Source: an uncultured Lachnospiraceae bacterium (GTDB lineage Bacteria; Bacillota; Clostridia; Lachnospirales; Lachnospiraceae). From it: a DNA stretch of 64,000 nucleotides. The position numbers and the translations under genes are program-made. The notes beneath the pieces were generated by a model, which worked only from the letters and a program-made list of their open reading frames with translations, had not been told where the DNA came from and did no database searches. Of the stretch, positions 1 to 7,693 are shown piece after piece (position 1 is the first letter of the stretch; each line of letters starts with the position of its first letter). The DNA lies in NCBI GenBank assembly GCA_947566705.1, contig CANOLA010000001.1:1-64000 (forward strand), written 5' to 3'.

Positions 1-1090
1 CGGTTCCCCTTCCGGAACCGCTGCCGCTCCCATTACCATTTCCGTTTCCACTGCCATTGCCGTTTCCATTTCCATTTCCGCTGCCATTGCCGTTTCCATC
101 CCCGTTTCCATTACCGTCACCGCTTCCATTTCCATCCCCGTTTCCATTACCGTCACCGTTTCCACTTCCGTCTCCATTTTCACCATTTCCGCCGCTGCCG
201 GAGGAATTTTCCCCGTTTCCACTGTCTGAACCGTCACCCTCCGAGCCACCAGATGCAGTTTCCTGTCCATTTGGATTCGCAGAATCTGCATTTGCCTGTG
301 CCATCTGGGCTACCGACGCAATCCCCGGATCTTTTAATGTGCTGACAAGATTCGCAAGGCTTTCCGCAGTCTGCTGGTATTTATACTCCAGCTTCTGTGC
401 AGCCGCTGCAAGGGCTTCGGCAGAATCCGCCTTCCCAAGCTCCTCCATGGACATATTTAAAGAATCCAGCATTTCCTTAAGCGCTGCTTTCTGCTCCTCT
501 GTCATCGCCCCGGCATCAATCTGTTCCATTTCCCTGACAAGCTTTTCAAGTTCTTCTTCTTTTTCCTTTGCCTGCTCTTTTATTTCATGCAGCTCCTTCG
601 CCAGATTCCTTGAGGCTGACGGTACAAAGGACAGACCAAATGCGACACCGAGGGAAAGTACAAGGGCAAACAGGTGTCTTTTATCCGGAAGAAAGGAAAC
701 CCGGATAAGCCCCTTCTGCCTTTTTTCCTTCAGACGCCGGACTGCATCACTCCTCTGCAGACGCACAAATTCATTTTCCGAGTCCAGATTTTCATATGCG
801 GTAAGGATTCGTTCCTTTAATTCAAATTTATCAAGGCAGTGGGCAGCATGACGCATATCGCTTCTTTTTACAAATGCGTACACAATACCCGAAAGGATTC
901 CTGCCAGAACAGCGCCCAGGGAAAAAATATGCACATAATAAAACGGAACTACCAGTGAAATTCCTTCCAGCAGGATTGCCGCAATCCCCGCAAGCGTCAT
1001 AAACACTGTACAGCTTTTAAATATTTTGGCAAGATTTAATTTTCTGCGATGCTCTGACACCTCTTTTTTCAGATATTCCTTCTCATTCAT
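1..1090 (-). CDS. Gly-rich membrane protein, C-terminus cut by window edge
   Basis: Not recognised as a named family. The reading frame opens with ATG at 1090 and stays open to the window edge, giving 363 visible residues. Three hydrophobic segments are seen at about residues 26-49, 53-74 and 138-156. An acidic/basic coiled-coil-like stretch follows at 162-190, then an Ala-rich region. From residue 281 the chain is almost only Gly, Asn, Ser and Asp (GNGDGNGNG type). The start codon overlaps the stop of the ABC permease gene by one base (TAATG), so the two are translationally coupled and this is the last visible gene of the ABC operon. The topology suggests a membrane anchor with a long flexible outer or inner tail; the function is unknown. 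The true C-terminus lies outside the window. Confidence 0.75.
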   Translation of the reverse strand, partial: MNEKEYLKKEVSEHRRKLNLAKIFKSCTVFMTLAGIAAILLEGISLVVPFYYVHIFSLGAVLAGILSGIVYAFVKRSDMRHAAHCLDKFELKERILTAYENLDSENEFVRLQRSDAVRRLKEKRQKGLIRVSFLPDKRHLFALVLSLGVAFGLSFVPSASRNLAKELHEIKEQAKEKEEELEKLVREMEQIDAGAMTEEQKAALKEMLDSLNMSMEELGKADSAEALAAAAQKLEYKYQQTAESLANLVSTLKDPGIASVAQMAQANADSANPNGQETASGGSEGDGSDSGNGENSSGSGGNGENGDGSGNGDGNGNGDGNGSGDGNGNGDGNGNGSGNGNGNGNGSGNGNGNGSGSGSGRGT

Positions 1091-1986
1091 TACTGTACTC
1101 CTGTACTATTATGGGCCAGTTTCTTTGCTTTCTTTTTTGGAATCGGGGTAATCCGCTTTGCCGCAGTCCACAGAAACAGAAAAGAAACCAGTACAAGCAG
1201 AATCCCTGCCCCCGCCATCCATAAATTATGTGCTGCTTCTTCGCTCATCTTTATCCCCGTTGACGTTATTGATATTATGTCGTAAATCACAGAAGTTCCC
1301 CCCATCGTCCATGTAAAAAACTCCATCAGGTAAACTGCCGGATTTAACAGTAAAAGCCAGAAAAAAACGCGCCCCGCAAAATCGTTCATATACATCTCGG
1401 CAATCCAGTAAGGAACGGCCGTCAGTATAAAAAATCCCAGATAAAATACATAAGACATTATGGTAGCTGAAATGCTTTTTTTACAGCTGGAAGAACAGAG
1501 AACCCCGATGCTGGCTGCAAAAAATGCTGCTAACAGTGCAATCAGCAGAAACCAGAGCAAATACACCGGCGAAAGCCCTCCGATTACAAACGCAAGCGCC
1601 ATGACGGGCATTCCTGCCGCCACATAAAACATATTCTGTATAATTGCCGTCATCACTTTCCCCCATACAATGGAAAACGGCGTCATGCTTGTTGTCATCA
1701 TGATATCAAATGTCTGCCGTTCTTTTTCCCCGGAAATAGAGGATGACGTGCTGATTGGGACGGTCACACCGATGATAATAATCTGCGTAACCGCAAGCAC
1801 CGGATAAAGCATGACAATCTGGCTGTAAATATTGGCCTCTGACCAGTAGCTCTGCTGCTTTATCATCATCATGGCAAAGAAAAATACCAGCGCCATAATA
1901 GCCTCATAGGCAAACAGTCCCCAGCTCATACGCATGCTGCGTGACTGTACCTTAACATCTTTTTTTACAAGCGGGTTCATCTGCAT
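1090..1986 (-). CDS. ABC-2 type transporter permease
   Basis: Membrane permease of about 298 residues, the partner of the ATPase encoded just upstream. It has six hydrophobic segments: one near the N-terminus, one after a short loop, a pair around the middle, one near residue 190-210 and one close to the C-terminus. The sequence GEKERQTFDIM after the second segment is typical of ABC-2 permeases that export or handle lipids, peptides or polymers. I choose ATG at 1986, nine bases after GGAGG; a GTG three bases earlier is also possible. The start overlaps the ATPase stop codon (TGATG), which indicates translational coupling. The substrate cannot be read from the sequence. Confidence 0.85.
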   Translation of the reverse strand: MQMNPLVKKDVKVQSRSMRMSWGLFAYEAIMALVFFFAMMMIKQQSYWSEANIYSQIVMLYPVLAVTQIIIIGVTVPISTSSSISGEKERQTFDIMMTTSMTPFSIVWGKVMTAIIQNMFYVAAGMPVMALAFVIGGLSPVYLLWFLLIALLAAFFAASIGVLCSSSCKKSISATIMSYVFYLGFFILTAVPYWIAEMYMNDFAGRVFFWLLLLNPAVYLMEFFTWTMGGTSVIYDIISITSTGIKMSEEAAHNLWMAGAGILLVLVSFLFLWTAAKRITPIPKKKAKKLAHNSTGVQ

Positions 1987-2939
1987 CACTTACCACCTCC
2001 CTGTCCCGCAGGCTGTGCGTCTGCAGGCTTTGTCAGCTGCATAAACAAGGTTTCCAGATTTCCCTCCTGGGTATGGAATCCAGTAACGACCACACCGGAG
2101 CCTATCAGATATGCAATCATCTTAGCTATCTCTTCCTCGGATAACGAATGTGAAATTCTGATTTCCTTTTCTCCGATGGTTTCCACCTTTACCCCTGCCT
2201 GTTCCTTTAAAAGCCTTACGGCACTGTCTGTATGTTCTTTTATTCCAATGACCAGATTATTACTGCCAAATGCTGACTGCAGCACATCTTCAATCCTGCC
2301 TGCCGTCACAAGGTTTCCGTGGTTCATAATTCCGATACTGTTGCACATTTCAGAAAGCTCTGACAGGATATGGGAACTGATAACTATGGTTTTTCCCATC
2401 CCCTTTAAGTTTAGCAGCAGCTCCTTCATCTCCACCCTCGCCCCTGGATCCAGTCCGGAGTTTGGTTCATCCAGAATTAAAAGCGCAGGATTGTGAATCA
2501 GTGCGCGCGCCACACACAGACGCTGCTTCATTCCGCGGGAAAGCGTATCCACGTACATTTCCTTTTTATCGGACAGATTCACAAGCTCTAATAAATCATC
2601 TGCTATCTTTTCGATATCCCTTGAATTCATGCGGTACATGGAACCATACAGATCCATGTATTCCCTGACCTTTAAATTGTCATACACGCCAAAGAAATCC
2701 GGCACATACCCAATCTGTTTTCTGATTTCCTTCGGATTGCTGAAAGCATCCACCCCGTTAATCATAATATTGCCCGCTGTCGGCGGCATCAGTCCGCATA
2801 CCATGCGTATGGTGGTAGTCTTTCCAGCACCGTTTGGCCCCACAAACCCAAAGAGGTCTCCCTGTGGAATACGAAGGCATAAATTATTAACCGCCAGAAA
2901 TTTGCCGTAATTTTTGTATAAATGATTAATCTGCAGCAT
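1986..2939 (-). CDS. ABC transporter ATP-binding protein
   Basis: Cytoplasmic ATPase of about 317 residues that powers the adjacent ABC-2 permease. Walker A is GPNGAGKTTT near residue 35. The signature motif is degenerate, LSRGMKQRL near 132, followed by Walker B with LLILDEP near 153 and the switch His in VISSHIL near 187. A C-terminal extension of about 100 residues follows, as in drug- or polymer-export ATPases of the CcmA/GldA type. ATG at 2939 is chosen because GGAGG lies six bases upstream; an earlier in-frame start lacks such a site. The gene overlaps the upstream membrane-protein gene by 14 bases. Substrate unknown. Confidence 0.9.
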   Translation of the reverse strand: MLQINHLYKNYGKFLAVNNLCLRIPQGDLFGFVGPNGAGKTTTIRMVCGLMPPTAGNIMINGVDAFSNPKEIRKQIGYVPDFFGVYDNLKVREYMDLYGSMYRMNSRDIEKIADDLLELVNLSDKKEMYVDTLSRGMKQRLCVARALIHNPALLILDEPNSGLDPGARVEMKELLLNLKGMGKTIVISSHILSELSEMCNSIGIMNHGNLVTAGRIEDVLQSAFGSNNLVIGIKEHTDSAVRLLKEQAGVKVETIGEKEIRISHSLSEEEIAKMIAYLIGSGVVVTGFHTQEGNLETLFMQLTKPADAQPAGQGGGK

Positions 2940-4935
2940 TATTTTCCTCCTGTTCCACAATCGCGTACAGGCAGCCGAATGAAATCTCCGTACATTTGTC
3001 CGCTATCGTTTTTTGATAATCCGGTACTACAGCACATACCAGGGTCTGTCCTATTTCGCGCTTTGTCATGGGCTCATATGCTCCGGCCATCAGTGCTGCA
3101 TAAAGCTGTCCGTCGTTCTCATCCCCGGGAAGTCCCAGACCGTTTCGTACATTATAAACCATGTCGTATACGAAAGTGGCCTCCTGTATCAGTGCCCGTT
3201 TCTGCTTTAATGCTTCATCAAGGCTGACTGTTTCCCCCTTTTTTATATTTTGGACATACATCACGCCGTCATCTGTCAGCACCATCACATACGGCAGGTC
3301 ATACTCTGTATTATTTGTAATGCTTCCGGCTGCACTCATGCCCTGGACAGCTGCAGAAACGGACACATTCTCTGCCTTAATTTCCCCCTGTACTTCTCCT
3401 GTACCAGCGGCAAAGAGATATCCGTTCTCAAAATTGGATGACGGCATCATACCTATCTCCATTCCGTCCCCATAGGCAATCCGGTATGTGCCGTTTCCGG
3501 AATAGGAATCCCATGCCGCCCCGCAGGAGCCGCCATAGGTATACTGGTCTGAAAGCTTTAAATCCCACGGCTTTACACCGGAATGATATGCATTGTAATA
3601 GGTTCTTAATTTTCCTTTTTCCTTACCGTCCACACGCTGCGAGGTGACAGAATAAACCCTTGTATCTGCCACCCGCAGGTCCCGTCCAAAAACCAGAACC
3701 CCGCTGATAAACAGAACAGCAAGAATCGGAACCCCGAGCCAATACCACTCTCTTTTCTTTATTTTTGCAAGAACCAGATAAAGCACCGGACCGGCAATAA
3801 TGACATAAAGAAAAATCATGATTTCAAGCAGTGAGAAATTTACATCCGTATTCGCATGGTCGATAATGCCAAAGACAGTTTCACGTAAGTAGAATGTATC
3901 CCCAAAATTATTCATGGGATTGTAAGCACCGGAATATGCCAGCTCATCATAGATTCCCTGGCATACATCTGTCATTGCTTTCTGCATTTCATCCTCGCAG
4001 AGGGAAAACGCAAGCACCAGTACACTTCCATTCCCATGTGTACAGAGTTCTCCCGGACTGTTATCGGCATCCATATAGGAAACATCCGGTTTTCCAGCTG
4101 GCTGGAATTCTGCAACTGCCATCTTTGTAAAATCAATTTTACTGTTCTGATAATTATAATACTGGTTGTAATCCTGTCCAATAACAGACGATACATAGTT
4201 TTCGGTTCCAGGCTTGCTTGCACTGACAAATTTCAGTCCAAGAAAATCCGGATCAAATGCATTGACCGTTTCTTCTCCTCTCGCACCCGTTCCCAGAATC
4301 ATTGCGCCTCCCTGGTCCACCCAGTCTTCAATGGCTTTTCTGTTTTCCTCATCCAGCGAACCCACATCATAGGAATCAATAATGAGAAAATCCAGTCCCG
4401 CCAGGCTGTCTTTTATTGTGCCATCCAGCTCCACCAGATTCACCGGCTGCGCCTTGTTCAGGTATATATAGCCTGTACCGCCCATATCCATATAGGTCAG
4501 TTTATTAAAATAATCGCTGAGTACACCGACACGCAGACCGTTTTTTATCCCTTTTAGGATATTTTTAAAAGAAATCTTCTGCAGCTCATCCCCCTCTTTA
4601 TCAAGAAAAACCAGTTCACCGTTTCCCTTAATCTGGTCCACATCCTTCTGCGGAACTGTAAGCGTAAACTGCTTTTCGCCCTGTGCCGGCAGAGTAATCC
4701 TGGTATCAAACATACTGTCTGAATTCTTAAAGGAAAGCCTCACTGTTCCTTCAAAATCTTCCGACCTGCTGGATACCTGTACCTGTACGACAAAAATATC
4801 ATCCTCCGCTTTCAGCACAGACACTTCACCGTCAAAATTACCTTTTTCTGCAGCCAGGGGCTGCCGGCCTGTAAAAACAATAAAACCCATCAGACAAAAC
4901 AGCAGTATGCCCGTGAGCAGACGTCGTTTACTCAT
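2926..4935 (-). CDS. large membrane protein with exported N-terminal domain, ABC-operon partner
   Basis: A 669-residue protein that I cannot assign to a named family. A signal anchor at about residues 5-23 is followed by a roughly 340-residue region with beta-rich segments, then a part around 130-330 reminiscent of the glutamine-amidotransferase-like fold found in DUF4350-type proteins (my inference). Two membrane helices lie near 368-391 and 396-417, followed by a C-terminal soluble domain of about 250 residues. It is the first gene of a four-gene operon with an ABC ATPase and permease and has its own promoter at 5005-5032. SD AAGGAG precedes ATG at 4935. The arrangement suggests an envelope complex whose outer domain binds or processes what the ABC unit moves. 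Confidence 0.75.
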   Translation of the reverse strand: MSKRRLLTGILLFCLMGFIVFTGRQPLAAEKGNFDGEVSVLKAEDDIFVVQVQVSSRSEDFEGTVRLSFKNSDSMFDTRITLPAQGEKQFTLTVPQKDVDQIKGNGELVFLDKEGDELQKISFKNILKGIKNGLRVGVLSDYFNKLTYMDMGGTGYIYLNKAQPVNLVELDGTIKDSLAGLDFLIIDSYDVGSLDEENRKAIEDWVDQGGAMILGTGARGEETVNAFDPDFLGLKFVSASKPGTENYVSSVIGQDYNQYYNYQNSKIDFTKMAVAEFQPAGKPDVSYMDADNSPGELCTHGNGSVLVLAFSLCEDEMQKAMTDVCQGIYDELAYSGAYNPMNNFGDTFYLRETVFGIIDHANTDVNFSLLEIMIFLYVIIAGPVLYLVLAKIKKREWYWLGVPILAVLFISGVLVFGRDLRVADTRVYSVTSQRVDGKEKGKLRTYYNAYHSGVKPWDLKLSDQYTYGGSCGAAWDSYSGNGTYRIAYGDGMEIGMMPSSNFENGYLFAAGTGEVQGEIKAENVSVSAAVQGMSAAGSITNNTEYDLPYVMVLTDDGVMYVQNIKKGETVSLDEALKQKRALIQEATFVYDMVYNVRNGLGLPGDENDGQLYAALMAGAYEPMTKREIGQTLVCAVVPDYQKTIADKCTEISFGCLYAIVEQEENNAAD

Positions 4936-5004
4936 AAAATTCTCCTTTTCTCCACTGCACCGAATCTGCTGCGCAGTCTTTTTGGGAATTTCTTCCCTGA
5001 AAAA

Positions 5005-5032
5005 ACTATACCATATTCTGGTTTAAAAACAA
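5005..5032 (-). promoter_or_regulatory. sigma-A type promoter of the ABC operon
   Basis: On the minus strand TTGTTT (5032-5027), a 16-base spacer and TATAGT (5010-5005) with an extended TGG just before the -10 box. It lies about 70 bases upstream of the start of the 669-residue membrane protein gene. Confidence 0.6.
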
Positions 5033-5087
5033 TTACATTTCCTGTACGATTTGTTTAATTTTTTCTTAATCCGTACTGCATAGTCTT

Positions 5088-5228
5088 TTACTGGCGGATA
5101 TAAATCCCCTGAGATTCAATGAAATCATCCAGCTCTTCCAGTGCCTCTGTTGCCCAGTCCGCACGTTCCGGTCCCTGTTTCTTTTCATTTTTTTCTGTAG
5201 TCTCCACATGCTTTTTATTATCTTCCAT
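5088..5228 (-). CDS. 46-residue charged small protein, function unknown
   Basis: Short acidic/basic protein with no membrane segment. The N-terminal half is Lys/Glu-rich and disordered in character; the C-terminal half (EALEELDDFIESQG) should form an amphipathic helix. ATG at 5228 follows AAAGGAGG with good spacing, and a near-consensus promoter lies at 5263-5291, so it is very likely expressed. A longer reading with an upstream start is possible but would place the start inside that promoter. It is divergent from sigG. I do not recognise the family. Confidence 0.65.
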   Translation of the reverse strand: MEDNKKHVETTEKNEKKQGPERADWATEALEELDDFIESQGIYIRQ

Positions 5229-5262
5229 CTGAATTATCCTCCTTTTATTTACTGCAGTTAAA

Positions 5263-5291
5263 AGTATAACATTACCTGAATAAAAAATCAA
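5263..5291 (-). promoter_or_regulatory. strong sigma-A type promoter of the 46-residue gene
   Basis: Minus strand TTGATT (5291-5286), 17-base spacer ending in TGT, TATACT (5268-5263). Its position upstream of the AAAGGAGG site supports the short start at 5228. Confidence 0.7.
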
Positions 5292-5341
5292 AAAAAGAAC
5301 CATCCTTTAATTATCACGAAAAAATTTGGAGGAAATGGATC

Positions 5342-6133
5342 ATGTCTTCATACAAAGTGGAAATCTGCGGTGTCAATACAGCGAAGCTGCCAATTTTAAA
5401 AGAAGAGGAAAAGGAGGCATTGTTTAAACGAATTTCCGCCGGGGACAAACAGGCCAGAAATATGTACATCGAGGGGAACCTGCGTCTCGTTCTCTCTGTC
5501 ATCAAACGCTTTAACAATCATAATGAAAATGTGGACGACCTGTTCCAGATTGGCTGTATCGGACTGATGAAGGCAATTGATAATTTTGACGTAAATGTAG
5601 GTGTAAAATTCTCCACGTATGCTGTGCCTATGATTATCGGTGAAATCCGCCGTTACTTAAGGGACAACAGCAGCTACCGCATCCCGCGCTCCCTGAGGGA
5701 TACCGCTTACAAAGCCATGCAGGCAAAAGAACGTCTGGCGCGTGAATCCCAGAAAGAACCGACCCTGGAAGAAATTTCAAAAGAATGCGATATCCCAAAG
5801 GAGGATATTGTCTATGCATTAGACGCCATCCAGACCCCGTTAAGTCTCTTTGACCCGATTTATACGGACGGAGGAGATACCCTTTATGTAATGGACCAGA
5901 TTTCCGACAAGAAAAACAAGGAGGAAAACTGGATTGAGGACCTCTCCTTAAGTGATGCGCTCTCCCGCCTGAATGAACGGGACGAGCGTATCATTAAACT
6001 CCGTTTCTTCGAGGGGAAAACCCAGATTGAGGTGGCGGATGAAATCCATATCTCGCAGGCACAGGTATCGCGTCTGGAAAAAAATGCACTAAAAAACATG
6101 TACCAGTATTTAAAAACGGATTCAGGACAGTAA
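5342..6133 (+). CDS. sigG: RNA polymerase sigma factor SigG, sporulation (late forespore)
   Basis: Sigma-70 family factor of 263 residues that directs late forespore transcription during endospore formation. The N-terminus VEICGVNTAKLPIL is the hallmark of SigG. Region 2 contains NLRLVLSVIKRF and DLFQIGCIGLMKAIDNFD, with STYAVPMIIGEIRRYLRD for core and -10 contacts. Region 3 follows, and region 4 carries the helix-turn-helix KTQIEVADEIHISQAQVSRLE. Length is normal for the family. GGAGG stands nine bases before ATG. In Bacillus and many Clostridia sigG directly follows sigE; here it is about 3.3 kb away and on the other strand. A strong terminator follows. No clear sigma-F/G promoter could be read upstream. 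Confidence 0.95.
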   Translation: MSSYKVEICGVNTAKLPILKEEEKEALFKRISAGDKQARNMYIEGNLRLVLSVIKRFNNHNENVDDLFQIGCIGLMKAIDNFDVNVGVKFSTYAVPMIIGEIRRYLRDNSSYRIPRSLRDTAYKAMQAKERLARESQKEPTLEEISKECDIPKEDIVYALDAIQTPLSLFDPIYTDGGDTLYVMDQISDKKNKEENWIEDLSLSDALSRLNERDERIIKLRFFEGKTQIEVADEIHISQAQVSRLEKNALKNMYQYLKTDSGQ

Positions 6134-6141
6134 ATAACCAG

Positions 6142-6182
6142 AAAAAACACAGGACAAAAAAGAGCATGTCCTGTGTTTTTTA
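6142..6182. terminator. bidirectional intrinsic terminator between sigG and bfd-like gene
   Basis: Perfect 10-bp stem ACACAGGACA (6147-6156) with TGTCCTGTGT (6167-6176), flanked by an A-run on the left and a T-run on the right, so it can stop transcription from both convergent genes. Confidence 0.9.
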
Positions 6183-6194
6183 TACTGTCTGTTA

Positions 6195-6386
6195 TTAACG
6201 GTTATCCCTCTCCTGAACAAACTGGTCAACCAGATGCTGGACGTCTTCAATACAGGCACCGCACACGGTTCCTGCCCCGGTTGCCTCCTGAACCTCTTCC
6301 AGGGTGGTGGCTCCCGCATCAACAGCCTCCTTTATCATTCCGTTTGTGACATTCATACAGTTACATACTATTTTTTCGTAATCCAT
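6195..6386 (-). CDS. BFD-like [2Fe-2S]-binding protein
   Basis: A 63-residue protein of the bacterioferritin-associated ferredoxin type (Fer2_BFD). Four cysteines are placed as C8-x-C10 and C42-x-x-C45, the ligand pattern that binds one [2Fe-2S] cluster. Such small stand-alone domains carry electrons or regulate iron and redox enzymes; the partner is not evident here. SD AGGAGG lies seven bases before ATG. It follows fabF by about 60 bases and is probably co-transcribed, ending at the shared terminator with sigG. Confidence 0.88.
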   Translation of the reverse strand: MDYEKIVCNCMNVTNGMIKEAVDAGATTLEEVQEATGAGTVCGACIEDVQHLVDQFVQERDNR

Positions 6387-6444
6387 AAGATCCTCCTTTT
6401 TTCATAGTATGTACCCGTATCATGCATTTATGCATCCGTTTTTA

Positions 6445-7677
6445 TTACTGGTACTCCTTTACGAGCACGGTTGCATTATGACCTCCAAACCCAAGGGAGT
6501 TGCTGATTGCGGTATGCACCGGAATATGCACTGCCTCTCCTTTGGTGTAGTCAAGGTCACACTCCGGGTCGTCCTCAGAAAGTCCAACCGTCGGATGAAT
6601 ATAATTTTCATTGATGGATTTAATACAGGTAATCAGTTCCACGGCACCGCCTCCGGCAAACATATGCCCCACCATGGATTTGGTGGAATTGATATGCACA
6701 TGGTATGCAGCATCCCCAAAAGCACGCTTAATCGCCCTGGTTTCATATAAATCATTGTACACCGTGCTGGTTCCGTGCGCATTAATATAATCCACCTGCT
6801 CCGGCTTCACACCGGCGTCTTCCATGGCAAGCGTCATCGCCATGGCAGCTGCGGAACCATCCTCCAGCGGTGTCGTCACATGGTTTGCATCACAAGTCGC
6901 ACCGTATCCGCCAATCTCCGCATAAATGCGGGCGCCACGGTTTATGGCGTGGGTAAGTTCCTCCAGTACCAGTACTCCTGCCCCTTCCCCGGTAACAAAA
7001 CCGTTTCTTCTCTTATCAAACGGAATGGATGCAAGAAGCGGGTCTTCTGAAGTGGTAAGCGCGGTAAGAGCCTGAAAGGTCGCCACGCCAAACCGGCTGA
7101 CGGAACTGTCCACGCCGCCCGCCAGCACCACATCCAGCTCTCCGTGCTGAATACACCGGAACGCCTCTCCGATGGAATTGGTTCCGGTCGCACATGCCGT
7201 AACCACATCAATGCACTTTCCCTGAAATCCATGCTGCATTGCAACATTGGCAGCTGCCATGTTTCCAAGGATGAGGGGCGCTGTAAGCGGATGTATCCTT
7301 CCCGGTCCCTTCGCAAGAAGCTTGTCATATTCGCGCTCAATTCCCATCAGGCTTCCCACGCCCGAACCAATACTGACACCCAGCCGGTAGCTGTTTTCCT
7401 TTTCAGCCTCAAGTCCGCTGTCCTCCATGGCTTCCTTTGCTGCAACTGCGGCAAACTGGCTGAAACGGTCCATGCGTTTTGCTGCTTTCGCATCCAGATA
7501 ATTCTTTGCCTCAAAATCCCGTACCTCGGCAGACAGCTTTACCTTGTAATCTGCAGTGTCAAAATTCATGACTGGTCCGATTCCCACTTTATTGTTAAGT
7601 ATCCCGTTCCAGAACTCCCCGACGCCGATTCCAATCGGCGTCACGGCTCCCATTCCGGTTACAACTACTCGCTTCAT
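6445..7677 (-). CDS. fabF: 3-oxoacyl-[acyl-carrier-protein] synthase II
   Basis: Beta-ketoacyl-ACP synthase II of 410 residues, catalysing condensation of malonyl-ACP with acyl-ACP in fatty acid elongation. The active-site Cys lies in DVVTACATGTNSIGEA near residue 165. The two catalytic histidines lie in NAHGTSTVYND near 303 and SMVGHMFAGGGAVE near 340, and GFGGHNATVLV closes the C-terminus. Full length for the family. It is away from any other fab gene in this window, which suggests a stand-alone or additional copy. ATG has AAAGG upstream, and the gene begins 17 bases after the stop of the beta-CASP hydrolase gene, so both are likely one transcript. Confidence 0.95.
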   Translation of the reverse strand: MKRVVVTGMGAVTPIGIGVGEFWNGILNNKVGIGPVMNFDTADYKVKLSAEVRDFEAKNYLDAKAAKRMDRFSQFAAVAAKEAMEDSGLEAEKENSYRLGVSIGSGVGSLMGIEREYDKLLAKGPGRIHPLTAPLILGNMAAANVAMQHGFQGKCIDVVTACATGTNSIGEAFRCIQHGELDVVLAGGVDSSVSRFGVATFQALTALTTSEDPLLASIPFDKRRNGFVTGEGAGVLVLEELTHAINRGARIYAEIGGYGATCDANHVTTPLEDGSAAAMAMTLAMEDAGVKPEQVDYINAHGTSTVYNDLYETRAIKRAFGDAAYHVHINSTKSMVGHMFAGGGAVELITCIKSINENYIHPTVGLSEDDPECDLDYTKGEAVHIPVHTAISNSLGFGGHNATVLVKEYQ

Positions 7678-7693
7678 TTTTTAATCCTTTCCA

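Noticed and set aside
57..851. Plus-strand open frame rich in Pro-Phe-Pro-Leu repeats
   Set aside because: It is the complement of the Gly/Asn/Asp-rich tail of the minus-strand gene; no ribosome site and repeat-driven openness explain it.
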